64,000 bases of DNA from a virus, in IMG/VR virus record IMGVR_UViG_3300035099_000181, positions 1-64,000 of that record; one strand, given 5' to 3'. The notes under the pieces are model-generated. The model searched no databases, was not told the DNA's origin, and was given only the letters and a program-made list of their open reading frames with translations. A program made the position numbers and the translations under genes. This document shows, piece by piece, positions 40,219-47,848 of the stretch (position 1 is the stretch's first letter; every line of letters begins with the position of its first letter).

Positions 40219-40249
40219 CGCCCCTACTGGGGCAGGGGAGGAGCAGAAA
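40202..40249 (+). promoter_or_regulatory. Repeated leader with hairpin before RBS, copy 2
   Basis: The 26 bp at 40202-40227 equal 39051-39076. Here the hairpin is GCCCC-TACT-GGGGC, followed by AGGGGAGGAG. The 5' part codes for the last residues of the pentapeptide protein (TSQKF) and its stop, so the leader overlaps the upstream gene. Confidence 0.6.
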
Positions 40250-40570
40250 ATGAAGATTAAAATTCAAACCAGGAAAGAGATATCATCTTCCGGCGTGGAA
40301 GGACGCCGAATCATGGGGGTGTCGGCACTCAGGAGGAAAGAGTTGCCGACACTTTATCTCAACCAGAAACCCTCGGCGTACCTCTGGGAGGACCCGGGGT
40401 ACCTTCAGGTCGACAGGGACTGGATTTGTGTAGATGATTTCTTGGAAGAAGCCCGCTTCCAAGAAATCGTAGAATTTCTTCGCGCTTGCGGCGAGCGGCT
40501 GCACCAGATCAATCGTGAGCTGAAAGCAAAGCGAGCGGTCTGGACCGGGGATGAAACATTTGTGATCTGA
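40250..40570 (+). CDS. Unknown accessory protein, 106 aa
   Basis: The ATG follows GGGGAGGAG. The product starts MKIKIQTRKEISSSGVEGRR and ends with a helical part FQEIVEFLRACGERLHQINR. The middle YLWEDPGYLQVDRDWICVDD is acidic and aromatic. No family recognised. Just after it, 40604-40636 encodes only MSKKPAKGNS after a perfect AAAGGAGGTGAG, either a leader peptide or a chance site. Confidence 0.6.
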   Translation: MKIKIQTRKEISSSGVEGRRIMGVSALRRKELPTLYLNQKPSAYLWEDPGYLQVDRDWICVDDFLEEARFQEIVEFLRACGERLHQINRELKAKRAVWTGDETFVI

Positions 40571-40603
40571 TGCCCGATGGGCAGAAGGAAAGGAGGTGAG
40601 ACA

Positions 40604-40636
40604 ATGAGCAAAAAGCCCGCGAAGGGCAATTCTTGA
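40604..40636 (+). CDS. Possible 10-aa leader peptide
   Basis: ATG with AAAGGAGGTGAG at ideal spacing opens MSKKPAKGNS and a stop. It lies in the leader of the SNF2 gene, followed by a GGCAGGA/TCCTGCC hairpin. The strong site for such a short frame suggests a regulatory peptide, but this cannot be proved. Confidence 0.3.
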   Translation: MSKKPAKGNS

Positions 40637-40647
40637 ATTCACCGTAG

Positions 40648-40668
40648 GGCAGGACCGAGAATCCTGCC
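40648..40668. repeat. Dispersed GGCAGGA hairpin, copy a
   Basis: GGCAGGA (40648-40654), loop CCGAGAA, TCCTGCC (40662-40668), preceded by GTAG. One of five related hairpins between early genes (others near 44499, 45121, 46586 and 48474). No T run follows. Confidence 0.65.
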
Positions 40669-40705
40669 ACTCGGCGAACCCAAGAAAAAAGGAAGATCAA
40701 TCGTT

Positions 40706-43288
40706 ATGAAGCTAATAAAGAAGGGGGACAAGTTTGTTGCCGTGTCCACCTACGCTGAAAAAGACATCCCAAAAGGGGCGGGGTTCCGCTGGGATCCCGC
40801 TAATAGATTTTGGTGGACGAGCGACCTGGCCAAGGCTAACAGCCTAGCCCAGTTCGCCGACGACAATGTGAGAGCCGAGCTGGAGGCTGCCAAGCGGGAG
40901 CGCAAGGCTTCCATTGAAGCATCCAGAGCGAAGGATGCTGGCATCCAAATTCCCGCACCAGATGGTCTCGCGTATTTACCATTCCAGAAGGCCGGAGTCG
41001 CGTATGCTATCGAACACCAAACGACTCTCATGGCCGACGAGATGGGGCTTGGAAAGACCATCCAGGCTATCGGAGTCATAAATTCCCTGCCTGAGATCAG
41101 ATCCGTCCTGGTCATCTGCCCTGCCTCCCTAAAAATCAATTGGAAAAGGGAGTTGGACAAATGGCTCATTAGACAGCTTTGCGTCGAGATCGCCAACATC
41201 GGGAGCTTCCCGTCTTCAGATATCGTGGTGATTAACTACGATATTTTGGCCAAGCACGCCTCAGCAATTCACGCCCGGAAGTGGGATCTTCTTGTAATAG
41301 ATGAGGCTCATTATTGTTTTCCGGAAAATACAAAAGTTAGTACGTCAGAAGGCGAGATTTCTATATCTCAAATAGTCAACAATAGGATAGACGTGTTAGT
41401 TAAGTCTTATAATTTATCTAATAGTGCAATAGAATGGAAACGAATAACGCACTTTCACAAGCACCCTCAATATGGGGAACTTGTGAAAATTGTTCACGAG
41501 AAAGGAGAATTGATTTGCACAAAAGATCATCAGCTTTGGACTGGGGCTCAATATGAGGAAGCCTCGAAGAGTTGTGGAAAGAATTTGCAAATATTGCAAG
41601 AAACCTTTTCTCCAAATACCTACAGAGTATTCAATACGGACTGCTCCCATAAAATCACTGATCCCAAATCTTCCGTCATGCCACAAGATAGATCTTGCAA
41701 TCCCAGAACGAAAGTTAGCAATAGAAATAGACGGGCGATTGCATTCAGTTGCCCGAATGGAGAAATTGGATCAAAAGAAGACGGAAGTCTTAAAAGTTCT
41801 CGGGTGGTCCGTGTTGAGGTTCTCAAACGAGGAGGTTCTGAACAATCTGAAATTAGTGGTGGAGAAAATTATGTTTACTGCTTAAGCATCCAAGATAACG
41901 AAAACTTTTTTGCGGATGGGGTATTAGTATCCAACTGCAAAAATCCCAAGGCCCAAAGAACGCAAAATATCTTGGGCAAGTGGGATCGGGACCCAGCCAA
42001 GGCCATTCCAGCTATCCAAGCCAAACGGAAGCTGTTCCTGTCCGGGACATTCATCACAAATGGCCGTCCTATCGAGCTTTGGCCCGTCATCCGCTCGATC
42101 CAGGCAGACGGGCTGAAGATGTCATGGGAGCAATACGTTACACGGTATTGCAATGCCCGCCGGAATCGCTACGGATGGGATGTAAGCGGAGCGAGCAATC
42201 TAGAGGAATTGCAGGAGAAGCTCCGAGCCTCCGTAATGGTCAGACGCTTGAAAAAAGATGTCCTGACTGAACTTCCACCCAAGCGGCGGCAAGTGATAGA
42301 GCTGCCAGTTAACGGCGTGACTTCAGTTATTCTGGAGCAAAAGGCTTGGGCCGCGCAGGAGGGCAACCTTCTGAGACTCAAAGCCGCTGTCGAGCTGGCG
42401 AAGGCGTCAGAAGACGAGGGCGAGTATGAAGCGGCCGTCAAAGCACTCCGGGGAGGCACAGGAGCTGCGTTTACGGAGATGTCCGTCCTGCGTCACAAGA
42501 CGGCACTCGCGAAAGTTCCCATGGTCATCGAGCACATCCAGGAAGCCCTTGAGGCATCCGGCAAAGTGGTCCTGTTTTGCCATCACAAAGATGTCGCGGC
42601 CAAGGTCGCGGCGGAGTTCGACGGGACTTGCGTGACAGTGACCGGTGACGACAAGATCGCCGAGCGGCAGGCCTGCGTCGACAAGTTCCAAGCGGACCCC
42701 AAGGTCCAGCTATTTGTTGGGACGATAGGCGCGGCTGGCCTAGGCATAACTCTGACGGCCTCTGCCCATGTTGTATTTGCAGAATTGGACTGGGTGCCCG
42801 GCAACGTGACCCAGGCCGAGGACAGGCTTCACAGGATCGGGCAAGCAGGGAGCATCTTGGTACAGCACCTAGTTCTGGAGGGCAGTCTTGACGCGACAAT
42901 GGCCAAGACCCTGATTGCTAAGCAAGACAATATCGACCGGGCATTGGACAGAGAGTTTGCGGAGCAAGAGAAGTCCGAGCCTGTGCTGCCTATCGCCACC
43001 TCCGATCTTCCCTCGCGCAAGACCGTGGAGCGGGAGGCGAAGGACATGTCCGAGAAGCAGATCAGCGCTATTCACAAAGCACTCGGTTTGCTGGCTGGGC
43101 GGTGCGACGGGGCGAGGAAGAAGGACGAGATGGGATTTGACCGGCTTGACACACTGATAGGGCGCAATCTGGCCTACGCCGACAAGTTGACAGCGAAGCA
43201 GGCCGCGCTCGGGAGGCGAATCCTACTCAAGTATCACAAACAGCTTCCTGAGGAGGTAGCAACTGCTTGCAAAAATCCAACAATATGA
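40706..43288 (+). CDS. SNF2-family helicase (SMARCAL1/HARP-like) with intein
   Basis: An ATP-dependent DNA translocase or annealing helicase. The N-terminal KFVAVSTYAEKDIPKGAGFR region is HARP-like. Motif I is DEMGLGKT (about 111-118) and motif II DEAHY (199-203). The C-terminal lobe has GTIGAAGLGITLTAS and EDRLHRIGQ. An intein of 207 residues (204-410; 41315-41935) interrupts motif II right after DEAHY. It starts with Cys (CFPENTKVS), has block B GELICTKDHQLWT and ends YVYCLSIQDNENFFADGVLV then SN, with Cys as the first extein residue (CKNPKAQR). The penultimate residue is Ser instead of the usual His. Without the intein the helicase is 653 aa. Confidence 0.9.
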   Translation: MKLIKKGDKFVAVSTYAEKDIPKGAGFRWDPANRFWWTSDLAKANSLAQFADDNVRAELEAAKRERKASIEASRAKDAGIQIPAPDGLAYLPFQKAGVAYAIEHQTTLMADEMGLGKTIQAIGVINSLPEIRSVLVICPASLKINWKRELDKWLIRQLCVEIANIGSFPSSDIVVINYDILAKHASAIHARKWDLLVIDEAHYCFPENTKVSTSEGEISISQIVNNRIDVLVKSYNLSNSAIEWKRITHFHKHPQYGELVKIVHEKGELICTKDHQLWTGAQYEEASKSCGKNLQILQETFSPNTYRVFNTDCSHKITDPKSSVMPQDRSCNPRTKVSNRNRRAIAFSCPNGEIGSKEDGSLKSSRVVRVEVLKRGGSEQSEISGGENYVYCLSIQDNENFFADGVLVSNCKNPKAQRTQNILGKWDRDPAKAIPAIQAKRKLFLSGTFITNGRPIELWPVIRSIQADGLKMSWEQYVTRYCNARRNRYGWDVSGASNLEELQEKLRASVMVRRLKKDVLTELPPKRRQVIELPVNGVTSVILEQKAWAAQEGNLLRLKAAVELAKASEDEGEYEAAVKALRGGTGAAFTEMSVLRHKTALAKVPMVIEHIQEALEASGKVVLFCHHKDVAAKVAAEFDGTCVTVTGDDKIAERQACVDKFQADPKVQLFVGTIGAAGLGITLTASAHVVFAELDWVPGNVTQAEDRLHRIGQAGSILVQHLVLEGSLDATMAKTLIAKQDNIDRALDREFAEQEKSEPVLPIATSDLPSRKTVEREAKDMSEKQISAIHKALGLLAGRCDGARKKDEMGFDRLDTLIGRNLAYADKLTAKQAALGRRILLKYHKQLPEEVATACKNPTI
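41315..41935 (+). mobile_element. Intein in SNF2 motif II
   Basis: The insertion is AT-richer than its host gene. Splicing blocks A, B, F and G are all present in one frame, joined by about 110 open codons of Ser/Asn/Arg-rich sequence that looks like out-of-frame translation. That middle part contains, one base shifted, a full homing-endonuclease ORF (41553-41885). Removal restores DEAHYCKNPKAQR, a normal SNF2 motif II. Confidence 0.88.
41553..41885 (+). CDS. Homing endonuclease-like (EDxHD/Vsr-type) in an alternative frame of the intein, 110 aa
   Basis: In the +1 frame relative to the intein, the ORF encodes a zinc-finger-like ICKYCKKPF (about 11-19), then CHKIDLAIPERKLAIEIDGR LH, with the D...EIDG..H pattern of the Vsr-like EDxHD homing endonucleases (I-Bth0305I type), followed by EVLKVLGWSVLRFSNEEVL. 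The frame opens after a TGA near 41511; the first ATG is 41553, with only a weak GGGG site. It ends overlapping intein block F. Such enzymes normally sit in frame inside an intein. Either it is translated on its own or two compensating frameshifts occurred. Confidence 0.75.
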   Translation: MRKPRRVVERICKYCKKPFLQIPTEYSIRTAPIKSLIPNLPSCHKIDLAIPERKLAIEIDGRLHSVARMEKLDQKKTEVLKVLGWSVLRFSNEEVLNNLKLVVEKIMFTA

Positions 43289-43358
43289 ATGTTGGGCAAG
43301 GAGTTTATATCGTTCATCTGACCCTCACGAATGTATAAAAGTATGGGGAAAATTAACT

Positions 43359-43973
43359 ATGAATACTTTGTTTCAAGAAAAACCGCAAGTAGTAAAATCT
43401 ATACAAAATAGTGATAGAGATGTTTTGGCAGCAATAAGACAATTATATCTAAACAACAAAAACTTTGATTTAGACCCTTGTTATTCTGTTGGCAAGTTTT
43501 ATGAGGATTTAGAAAGACCATTCCATAAATTAGATAAAATCCCGCAAGATGATGAAGTTATTCAAAATGATATTATGAATGGGCTACCATATTCGGCAAA
43601 TACAATGGAAAGTATTGTATTTGACCCACCTTTTATGTTTAGACCACACGGGCAAGCAAAAAATAACATAATGGCCAAGAGATTTATGATGTTTGATAGT
43701 TGGGCGGAACTTGAAAGTATGTACAAAAAATCTCTTGAGCAATTTTATATTGTTCTAAAAAAGGGTGGAATAGTTGCATTCAAATGCCAAGATTATACTG
43801 ATAGCAGGACTACGCTTACTCATTGTTTTGTTCATAATTGGGCATTAGAACGGGGATTTAGAGTAGAGGATTTGTTTATTGTGGCTTTTAAGGGTGGCAG
43901 AATTTGGAATAGCAAGCTCACACAAAAACACGCAAGAAAATACCATTCTTACTGGTTAGTGTTGAAAAAATAA
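43359..43973 (+). CDS. DNA methyltransferase (N4/N6-type), 204 aa
   Basis: The catalytic motif IV appears as VFDPPFMF (about 87-94), with a preceding ENDIMNGLPYSANTMESIVF-type strand and a later GGIVAFKCQDYTDS (about 137-150), as in phage N4-cytosine/N6-adenine methylases. A separate SAM-binding FxGxG motif is not clear; the N-terminal DLDPCYS may serve. The gene is much AT-richer than all neighbours, suggesting recent transfer. It may protect phage DNA from restriction. Confidence 0.8.
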   Translation: MNTLFQEKPQVVKSIQNSDRDVLAAIRQLYLNNKNFDLDPCYSVGKFYEDLERPFHKLDKIPQDDEVIQNDIMNGLPYSANTMESIVFDPPFMFRPHGQAKNNIMAKRFMMFDSWAELESMYKKSLEQFYIVLKKGGIVAFKCQDYTDSRTTLTHCFVHNWALERGFRVEDLFIVAFKGGRIWNSKLTQKHARKYHSYWLVLKK

Positions 43974-44042
43974 AGGCAATTAATTCATTATCTCGCAGTT
44001 CCAGTGCAATCACAGGCATGACTGGCCGAAAGGAGAAGGGAA

Positions 44043-44348
44043 ATGAAAGCGAAGATCTACGTTTGTGGCAAGACGTCGGCGACTCTCACGACGGAGTCGC
44101 CAAGTTCCCATTACGGAATCCCAGTCCTGCGCCTAGAAGGGTCTAAGGTTTTGGACCCTCTTCCTGATCTTGGCCCTGCAGACAGGATGCCTTCTGGCCT
44201 GACCGCCGCCGACCTGGTGGTAGCCTGCGCGATGGGAGAGTTGTATGCGGGGTTCGGGGGCAGGATCGTCCCGATGTCTCGCAGAACTAAAGCAGCGGCG
44301 AGGGCCTTCCTGGCGCAGTGGCCGAAGGGCCCTCAGTTCGGAGGTTAG
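44043..44348 (+). CDS. Small unknown early protein, 101 aa
   Basis: AAAGGAGAAGGG precedes the ATG. The product starts MKAKIYVCGKTSATLTTESP, has a hydrophobic helix GLTAADLVVACAMGELYAGF and a basic tail (MSRRTKAAARAFLAQ). No family recognised. It begins a run of short early genes. Confidence 0.65.
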   Translation: MKAKIYVCGKTSATLTTESPSSHYGIPVLRLEGSKVLDPLPDLGPADRMPSGLTAADLVVACAMGELYAGFGGRIVPMSRRTKAAARAFLAQWPKGPQFGG

Positions 44349-44567
44349 TCTTTTGGATAGGGGCAGAGCTGAGAGAACTCCAAGAAGGTCCAGGGCATTC
44401 GAGGGATAGACGAAGACCTGCGAGTGAATCGTGGACTTTGGCACCTCATGTCCGAAATGGCCAAACTGAAGGGCGCAATTGCATAATGCCTTACGGTAGG
44501 GCAGGAAACCAAGGAAGTCCTGCCCGTCCTCGAAGTCATTGGCAAGAAGATCAAAGAAAGAAGATAA
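44349..44567 (+). pseudogene. Apparently broken small gene
   Basis: Protein-like text is spread over two frames. The frame of 44318 reads LVFWIGAELRELQEG. The next frame (from 44373) reads QGIRGIDEDLRVNRGLWHLM SEMAKLKGAIA, meets TAA (44484-44486), then continues TVGQETKEVLPVLEVIGKKI before its final TAA at 44565. One frameshift and one stop would restore a helical coiled-coil protein. No good start is present. A GGGCAGGA/TCCTGCCC hairpin overlaps the second part. Confidence 0.4.
44499..44525. repeat. Dispersed GGGCAGGA hairpin, copy b
   Basis: GGGCAGGA (44499-44506) and TCCTGCCC (44518-44525) form a perfect 8-bp stem; GTA precedes and G follows. It shares AAGTCCTGCCCG with the copy at 45121. 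Confidence 0.75.
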
Positions 44568-44568
44568 C

Positions 44569-44778
44569 ATGACATACGAAAAGTCATTGATAGACCTGTC
44601 CGACAAGGGCAGGAAAGAAGGCAAGAAGCTGAGGTATGAGGTAGGCGTCTTCTGGGCGCAGAACCAAGACGAGCCAGAGATAGTGGCGAAGTTTAGGTGC
44701 TACGGTGACGCCTTCGCGTTCGCGACAAAATTACAAGTGGCGCCTGTCTACAAATACCAGGTCGTCATAAGGAGCTAA
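44569..44778 (+). CDS. Small unknown early protein, 69 aa
   Basis: I place the start at 44569, after AGAAAGAAGATAAC. The product MTYEKSLIDLSDKGRKEGKK has beta strands RYEVGVFWAQNQDEPEIVAK and YKYQVVIRS. It resembles a small alpha/beta domain. No family recognised; its start lies 2 nt after the broken gene's end. Confidence 0.6.
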   Translation: MTYEKSLIDLSDKGRKEGKKLRYEVGVFWAQNQDEPEIVAKFRCYGDAFAFATKLQVAPVYKYQVVIRS

Positions 44779-44817
44779 GATGTCCACAATCTGGTGATAA
44801 GATTAAGGAGGAAAGAG

Positions 44818-44874
44818 ATGAAAAACGTAGAGATAGAATTGAAAGGAGACAAAACACAAGTGCTAGGAATGTGA
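44818..44874 (+). pseudogene. Truncated copy of the next gene, 18 aa
   Basis: After AAGGAGGAAAG the frame reads MKNVEIELKGDKTQVLGM and stops. The next gene begins MKNVEAQVKGDKLVITVDLK, so this is its N-terminus in a shortened duplicate. It could be a remnant or a small regulatory peptide. Confidence 0.5.
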
Positions 44875-44928
44875 TCTCTGCCGGTAGTGATTTCGCTATC
44901 TCTAATTGAGAGCTAAAAGGAGGAGAGC

Positions 44929-45105
44929 ATGAAAAACGTTGAGGCACAGGTAAAGGGAGACAAGTTGGTCATCACGGTGGACTTGAAGATCGACCTGGGG
45001 CCGTCCAAATCGGGCAAGACCCAGATGATCGCCACAAGCGAGGGCAACATCCGAATTCCAGGCCGCGACGAGTTCGTAGGCCTGAACGTCTACCGACAGA
45101 AGTAG
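44929..45105 (+). CDS. Small phage protein, 58 aa
   Basis: AAAAGGAGGAGAG precedes the ATG. The product starts MKNVEAQVKGDKLVITVDLK and continues LGPSKSGKTQMIATSEGNIR, a pattern common in short early phage proteins of unknown function. Residues 28-33 (SKSGKT) resemble a P-loop by chance; the protein is too small for an ATPase. Confidence 0.7.
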   Translation: MKNVEAQVKGDKLVITVDLKIDLGPSKSGKTQMIATSEGNIRIPGRDEFVGLNVYRQK

Positions 45106-45120
45106 GGCTGAGGATGAGGG

Positions 45121-45155
45121 TAGGGCCTGGGGAGTCCTGCCCGATTCTTGAACCC
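45121..45155. repeat. Dispersed hairpin, copy c
   Basis: TAGGGC...GCCC (45121-45142) with an outer TAGGG/CCCTA pairing (45121-45125 with 45153-45157). It shares GCCCGATTCTTG and CCTACAA with the copy at 48474, so the repeated unit is longer than the hairpin. Confidence 0.6.
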
Positions 45156-45176
45156 TACAACAGGAAAGGAGGAGAC

Positions 45177-45404
45177 ATGAAGGGAAAGGAAGAGTTTGGA
45201 ATAAAGCAGTTTGTGGCCGTAGTGCAAGCCTCTTCCGGCAGCAAATTCATGGTTTTTACGACAGGGAGCCCGAAGCACTACATGTTCTCTGTGCTCGACA
45301 ACAATGGATGCCAAGGAGACCTGATGTGGAGCGTGGCAAAGGCGGACTTGCGGGATGATATACGCAGAATGCTGGCGCATGGATACGGGAACTGCGTCCT
45401 GTGA
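45177..45404 (+). CDS. Small unknown early protein, 75 aa
   Basis: The start at 45177 follows AAAGGAGGAGAC; a longer frame from 45114 would run through hairpin copy c. The product MKGKEEFGIKQFVAVVQASS has beta strands FMVFTTGSPKHYMFSVLD and a helical end DDIRRMLAHGYGNCVL. No family recognised. Confidence 0.65.
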   Translation: MKGKEEFGIKQFVAVVQASSGSKFMVFTTGSPKHYMFSVLDNNGCQGDLMWSVAKADLRDDIRRMLAHGYGNCVL

Positions 45405-45415
45405 AAGGAGGAGGC

Positions 45416-45554
45416 ATGAAGAAGAGCGACGGGCTGACCTAAAGAAGCGCCTGAAAAAGAACGGATGCGAAAGATGTATTTACATTTACGGAAGGCCATT
45501 GCGGAACTTCTAAAGCCGCACAACGTCAAGCGGCAAAGGAGCAAGTTCTTCTAG
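45416..45554 (+). pseudogene. Short gene apparently split by a frameshift
   Basis: AAAGGAGGAGGC precedes ATG 45416, which reads MKKSDGLT and stops. One base shifted, the frame reads PKEAPEKERMRKMYLHLRKA and IAELLKPHNVKRQRSKFF to 45554, a convincing basic helical protein. ATG 45465 could start the second part alone (29 aa). A +1 shift at CTG A CCT would join them. Confidence 0.4.
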
Positions 45555-45574
45555 CTTTTGAGAAGGAGGAAGAG

Positions 45575-46576
45575 ATGGAAAAAATTATCAGACGAGAGTT
45601 CAACGCTAAGTGCACATCAATTGTGCTACACGCCGGAGAGTATATTCGGGGACGTGTAGCGCACTCCTCAAGGACAGGATTGTCGGGCATAATAGAGCAC
45701 AAAGTTCGCCCGACTGACCTGCTTGTATCAGGCTTTCGATCAGACTCCCTGCCCTGTGATTTACCTGAGACATTCTTCGTTTTCAAAGGACATGGGAGCA
45801 ATCCCACTGATCCTATTTTATTCCATAGAGAAGCGGAAAACATTTATTCCGCAACCTTGTTGGACATTCAATCTGAATGCCCAGCACCAGAAAAACCCGT
45901 GCCTGCACCATGGTGGGCACAGGTAGCAGATGTTTTTGTGCCGGAGTGTGCATATCAGTTAGACGTAGCCTGGGCACTCTGGCGTGCTCAAACTCCTCCG
46001 TGTGGTGGTCCTTGTAGGCACGGCGTCATAGTTGACGCCATCAAGGTGTTTTCGGAGCTGGACGCGAATGATGCGCATGTTCGGCTGCCGTTCTTCCTAT
46101 CTTCAGAATCCTCAGATTGGGCACTTGCGCCGCCTAAAGAGGGGGCGACAAAGGATCTAGGACTCATCATTTCACGGTACGGACACTTTGCACGAATCTC
46201 TTGTTGGTCCCTGGTAGCAAAAAACTTTTATGCTCGCCTTGCAACCGGGGAGCGAGCGGAAGATTTGTATAGCTCCGTGGTCTCTTACCAGGGCATTTTA
46301 CTGGATAAGAACTACGGAACGCCTTTTGTCATTGGGTGCAAAAAGTTCACACCCAAGGAGGAAGGCATTTGGTTCGAGTGCGGCGGCAAAATGATGTGTG
46401 CTCCGTGGGGCGAGTGGATCGTCCTACCTGAGAGACTCGTCAACGAGGCGATTCCGTATTATCGGAGAATTAACGAGGGAGGTTTTACCGTCCCTCCCTT
46501 AAGCCTTCGCATAGAAGAGCGCGAAAGGAGGGGAGAAGCTAGCGAATGGTACGGACTCGCTACGCTGAATGCATAA
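45575..46576 (+). CDS. Unknown protein, 333 aa
   Basis: GAAGGAGGAAGAG precedes the ATG. The product starts MEKIIRREFNAKCTSIVLHA and has blocks AYQLDVAWALWRAQTPPCGG, WFECGGKMMCAPWGEWIVLP and RINEGGFTVPPLSLRIEERE. The second half includes a YQGILLDKNYGTPFVIGCKK strand pair and Trp/Cys-rich patches. The WF.CGG.MM.APWGEWIV.PE block resembles phage proteins of unknown function that gate nucleotide or host processes; I cannot name it. A perfect hairpin follows it. Confidence 0.7.
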   Translation: MEKIIRREFNAKCTSIVLHAGEYIRGRVAHSSRTGLSGIIEHKVRPTDLLVSGFRSDSLPCDLPETFFVFKGHGSNPTDPILFHREAENIYSATLLDIQSECPAPEKPVPAPWWAQVADVFVPECAYQLDVAWALWRAQTPPCGGPCRHGVIVDAIKVFSELDANDAHVRLPFFLSSESSDWALAPPKEGATKDLGLIISRYGHFARISCWSLVAKNFYARLATGERAEDLYSSVVSYQGILLDKNYGTPFVIGCKKFTPKEEGIWFECGGKMMCAPWGEWIVLPERLVNEAIPYYRRINEGGFTVPPLSLRIEERERRGEASEWYGLATLNA

Positions 46577-46585
46577 CATTTCATC

Positions 46586-46609
46586 GCCTGCCCTAGCAAT
46601 AGGGCAGGC
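46586..46609. repeat. Perfect hairpin GCCTGCCCTA/TAGGGCAGGC, copy d
   Basis: A 10-bp perfect stem with a GCAA tetraloop (a GNRA loop) lies between two genes. Related to the GGGCAGGA hairpins elsewhere in the early region. No T run follows, so it is an RNA processing or stability element instead of a terminator. Confidence 0.8.
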
Positions 46610-46628
46610 ATAAGGGAGAGAATATCGC

Positions 46629-46946
46629 ATGAACATAGTAAATTGGGAAAGACATTTTGAGGCCAGTTTCCGGGTTTGGAACGAGAAGAATTGGCTATCT
46701 CTGGATCAGGTCCAGATCGCCTACAGGGGAGTGTCACCAGAGATGGCCTGCATCAGGAAGGACAGCTATGAGAAGTTATCCTTTGACGCAAAAGAGGCCG
46801 CCCAATTTGTCCTGTCACAGGATATCCTAACCCCACGCCGGGGGAAGCCGTCGCGGTGTGGCTACAGACAGGCATTGGCTCGTAGACTAAACGGGTCATG
46901 GCCAAGAGTCGCGGAAGAGCTGAAAACCTGGTGCCGGGGACTATGA
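46629..46946 (+). CDS. Unknown early protein, 105 aa
   Basis: AAGGGAGAG lies before the ATG at moderate distance. The product starts MNIVNWERHFEASFRVWNEK and ends with RRLNGSWPRVAEELKTWCRG. It looks helical with a basic middle (TPRRGKPSRCGYRQALARRL). It overlaps the primase start as ATGA. It may be a small DNA-binding partner of the primase. Confidence 0.6.
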   Translation: MNIVNWERHFEASFRVWNEKNWLSLDQVQIAYRGVSPEMACIRKDSYEKLSFDAKEAAQFVLSQDILTPRRGKPSRCGYRQALARRLNGSWPRVAEELKTWCRGL

Positions 46947-47848
46947 ACATTCTTGGCATCTTGAACGACTACCGCGTGCCATTCGATTTGCGCAAGGACT
47001 GGGCCAACATGCCTTGTCCATCCTGCCAGGATCACGCGGCACACCTTGGAATAAACGTTGTGACGGGGCAGGCAAACTGCTGGCGATGTGGAGGCAAGTC
47101 CCTGATCCCAACTCTCGCCAAGATCTTGCGGGTTGACCGGGCCAGAATCATCAAGATCCTCGGACCCTATAGGGAGGGTAGGGCCCGGAAGAGATCGTTG
47201 GTTTTAGAGACGAAAAAGGGGGTCTACAGGGCCTTCCTGCCCCAAGGCTGCCGACCTCTGAGGGAAGTTCCAGGAGCTGTCCGGTATCTCGAGGGTAGGG
47301 GGTTTAAGATCAGCGAGCTAGAGTCCACCTGGGGCGTATTGGCCACAGGCCCAGGATCCATCACCAGAAAAGGAGACAAAGTCCTAGACCTGAGCTATCG
47401 CATCGTTGCTCCAGTCACGCTCGGCGGCAAGATCATCTCGTACCAATGCCGGGACTGGACAGGGAAGGCTCGGCAGAAGTACCTGAACTGTCTGCCCGAA
47501 TTGGAATCCATTCCACTAAAAAGCACACTATATGGCCTTGATCAGGCAGAGGGAATGGACTCAGCAACGCTCGTGGAGGGCGTGACAGATGCCTGGGCAA
47601 TAGGCCCAGGCGCGGTGGCCTGCTTCGGAATAAAGCATAGGCCGGAGCAAATCCGGGAGCTGGCGTGGAGATTCCAGCGGATTGACGTGATGTTCGATGC
47701 GGAGGCAGGACCAGCCAAGATCCAGGCGAGGAAGATAGAGGCGGAACTGAGGCAGCTCGGAGCCGAAGTGAACATTGTCCGGCTCCCGAAAGGCAAAGAC
47801 CCTGCCGATATAGGCAGGGAAAGATTAAGGAAGGAGAAAGATTTATGA
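46943..47848 (+). CDS. DnaG-like DNA primase, 301 aa
   Basis: I place the start at 46943, coupled by ATGA to the preceding stop; an upstream ATG (46898) is in frame but adds only a basic stretch. A zinc-binding domain is clear: C25, C28, C46, C49 in CPSC...CWRC. The Toprim core has LVEGVTDAW (about 210), DVMFDAEAG (about 249) and KGKDPADIG (about 285). It makes RNA primers. At 301 aa it lacks the C-terminal helicase-binding domain of bacterial DnaG, so it is a minimal phage primase acting with the separate DnaB-like helicase. Confidence 0.85.
   Translation: MNILGILNDYRVPFDLRKDWANMPCPSCQDHAAHLGINVVTGQANCWRCGGKSLIPTLAKILRVDRARIIKILGPYREGRARKRSLVLETKKGVYRAFLPQGCRPLREVPGAVRYLEGRGFKISELESTWGVLATGPGSITRKGDKVLDLSYRIVAPVTLGGKIISYQCRDWTGKARQKYLNCLPELESIPLKSTLYGLDQAEGMDSATLVEGVTDAWAIGPGAVACFGIKHRPEQIRELAWRFQRIDVMFDAEAGPAKIQARKIEAELRQLGAEVNIVRLPKGKDPADIGRERLRKEKDL

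Noticed and set aside
44947-45105. P-loop ATPase call from SKSGKT
   Set aside because: The protein has only 58 residues and no Walker B or fold around the motif.
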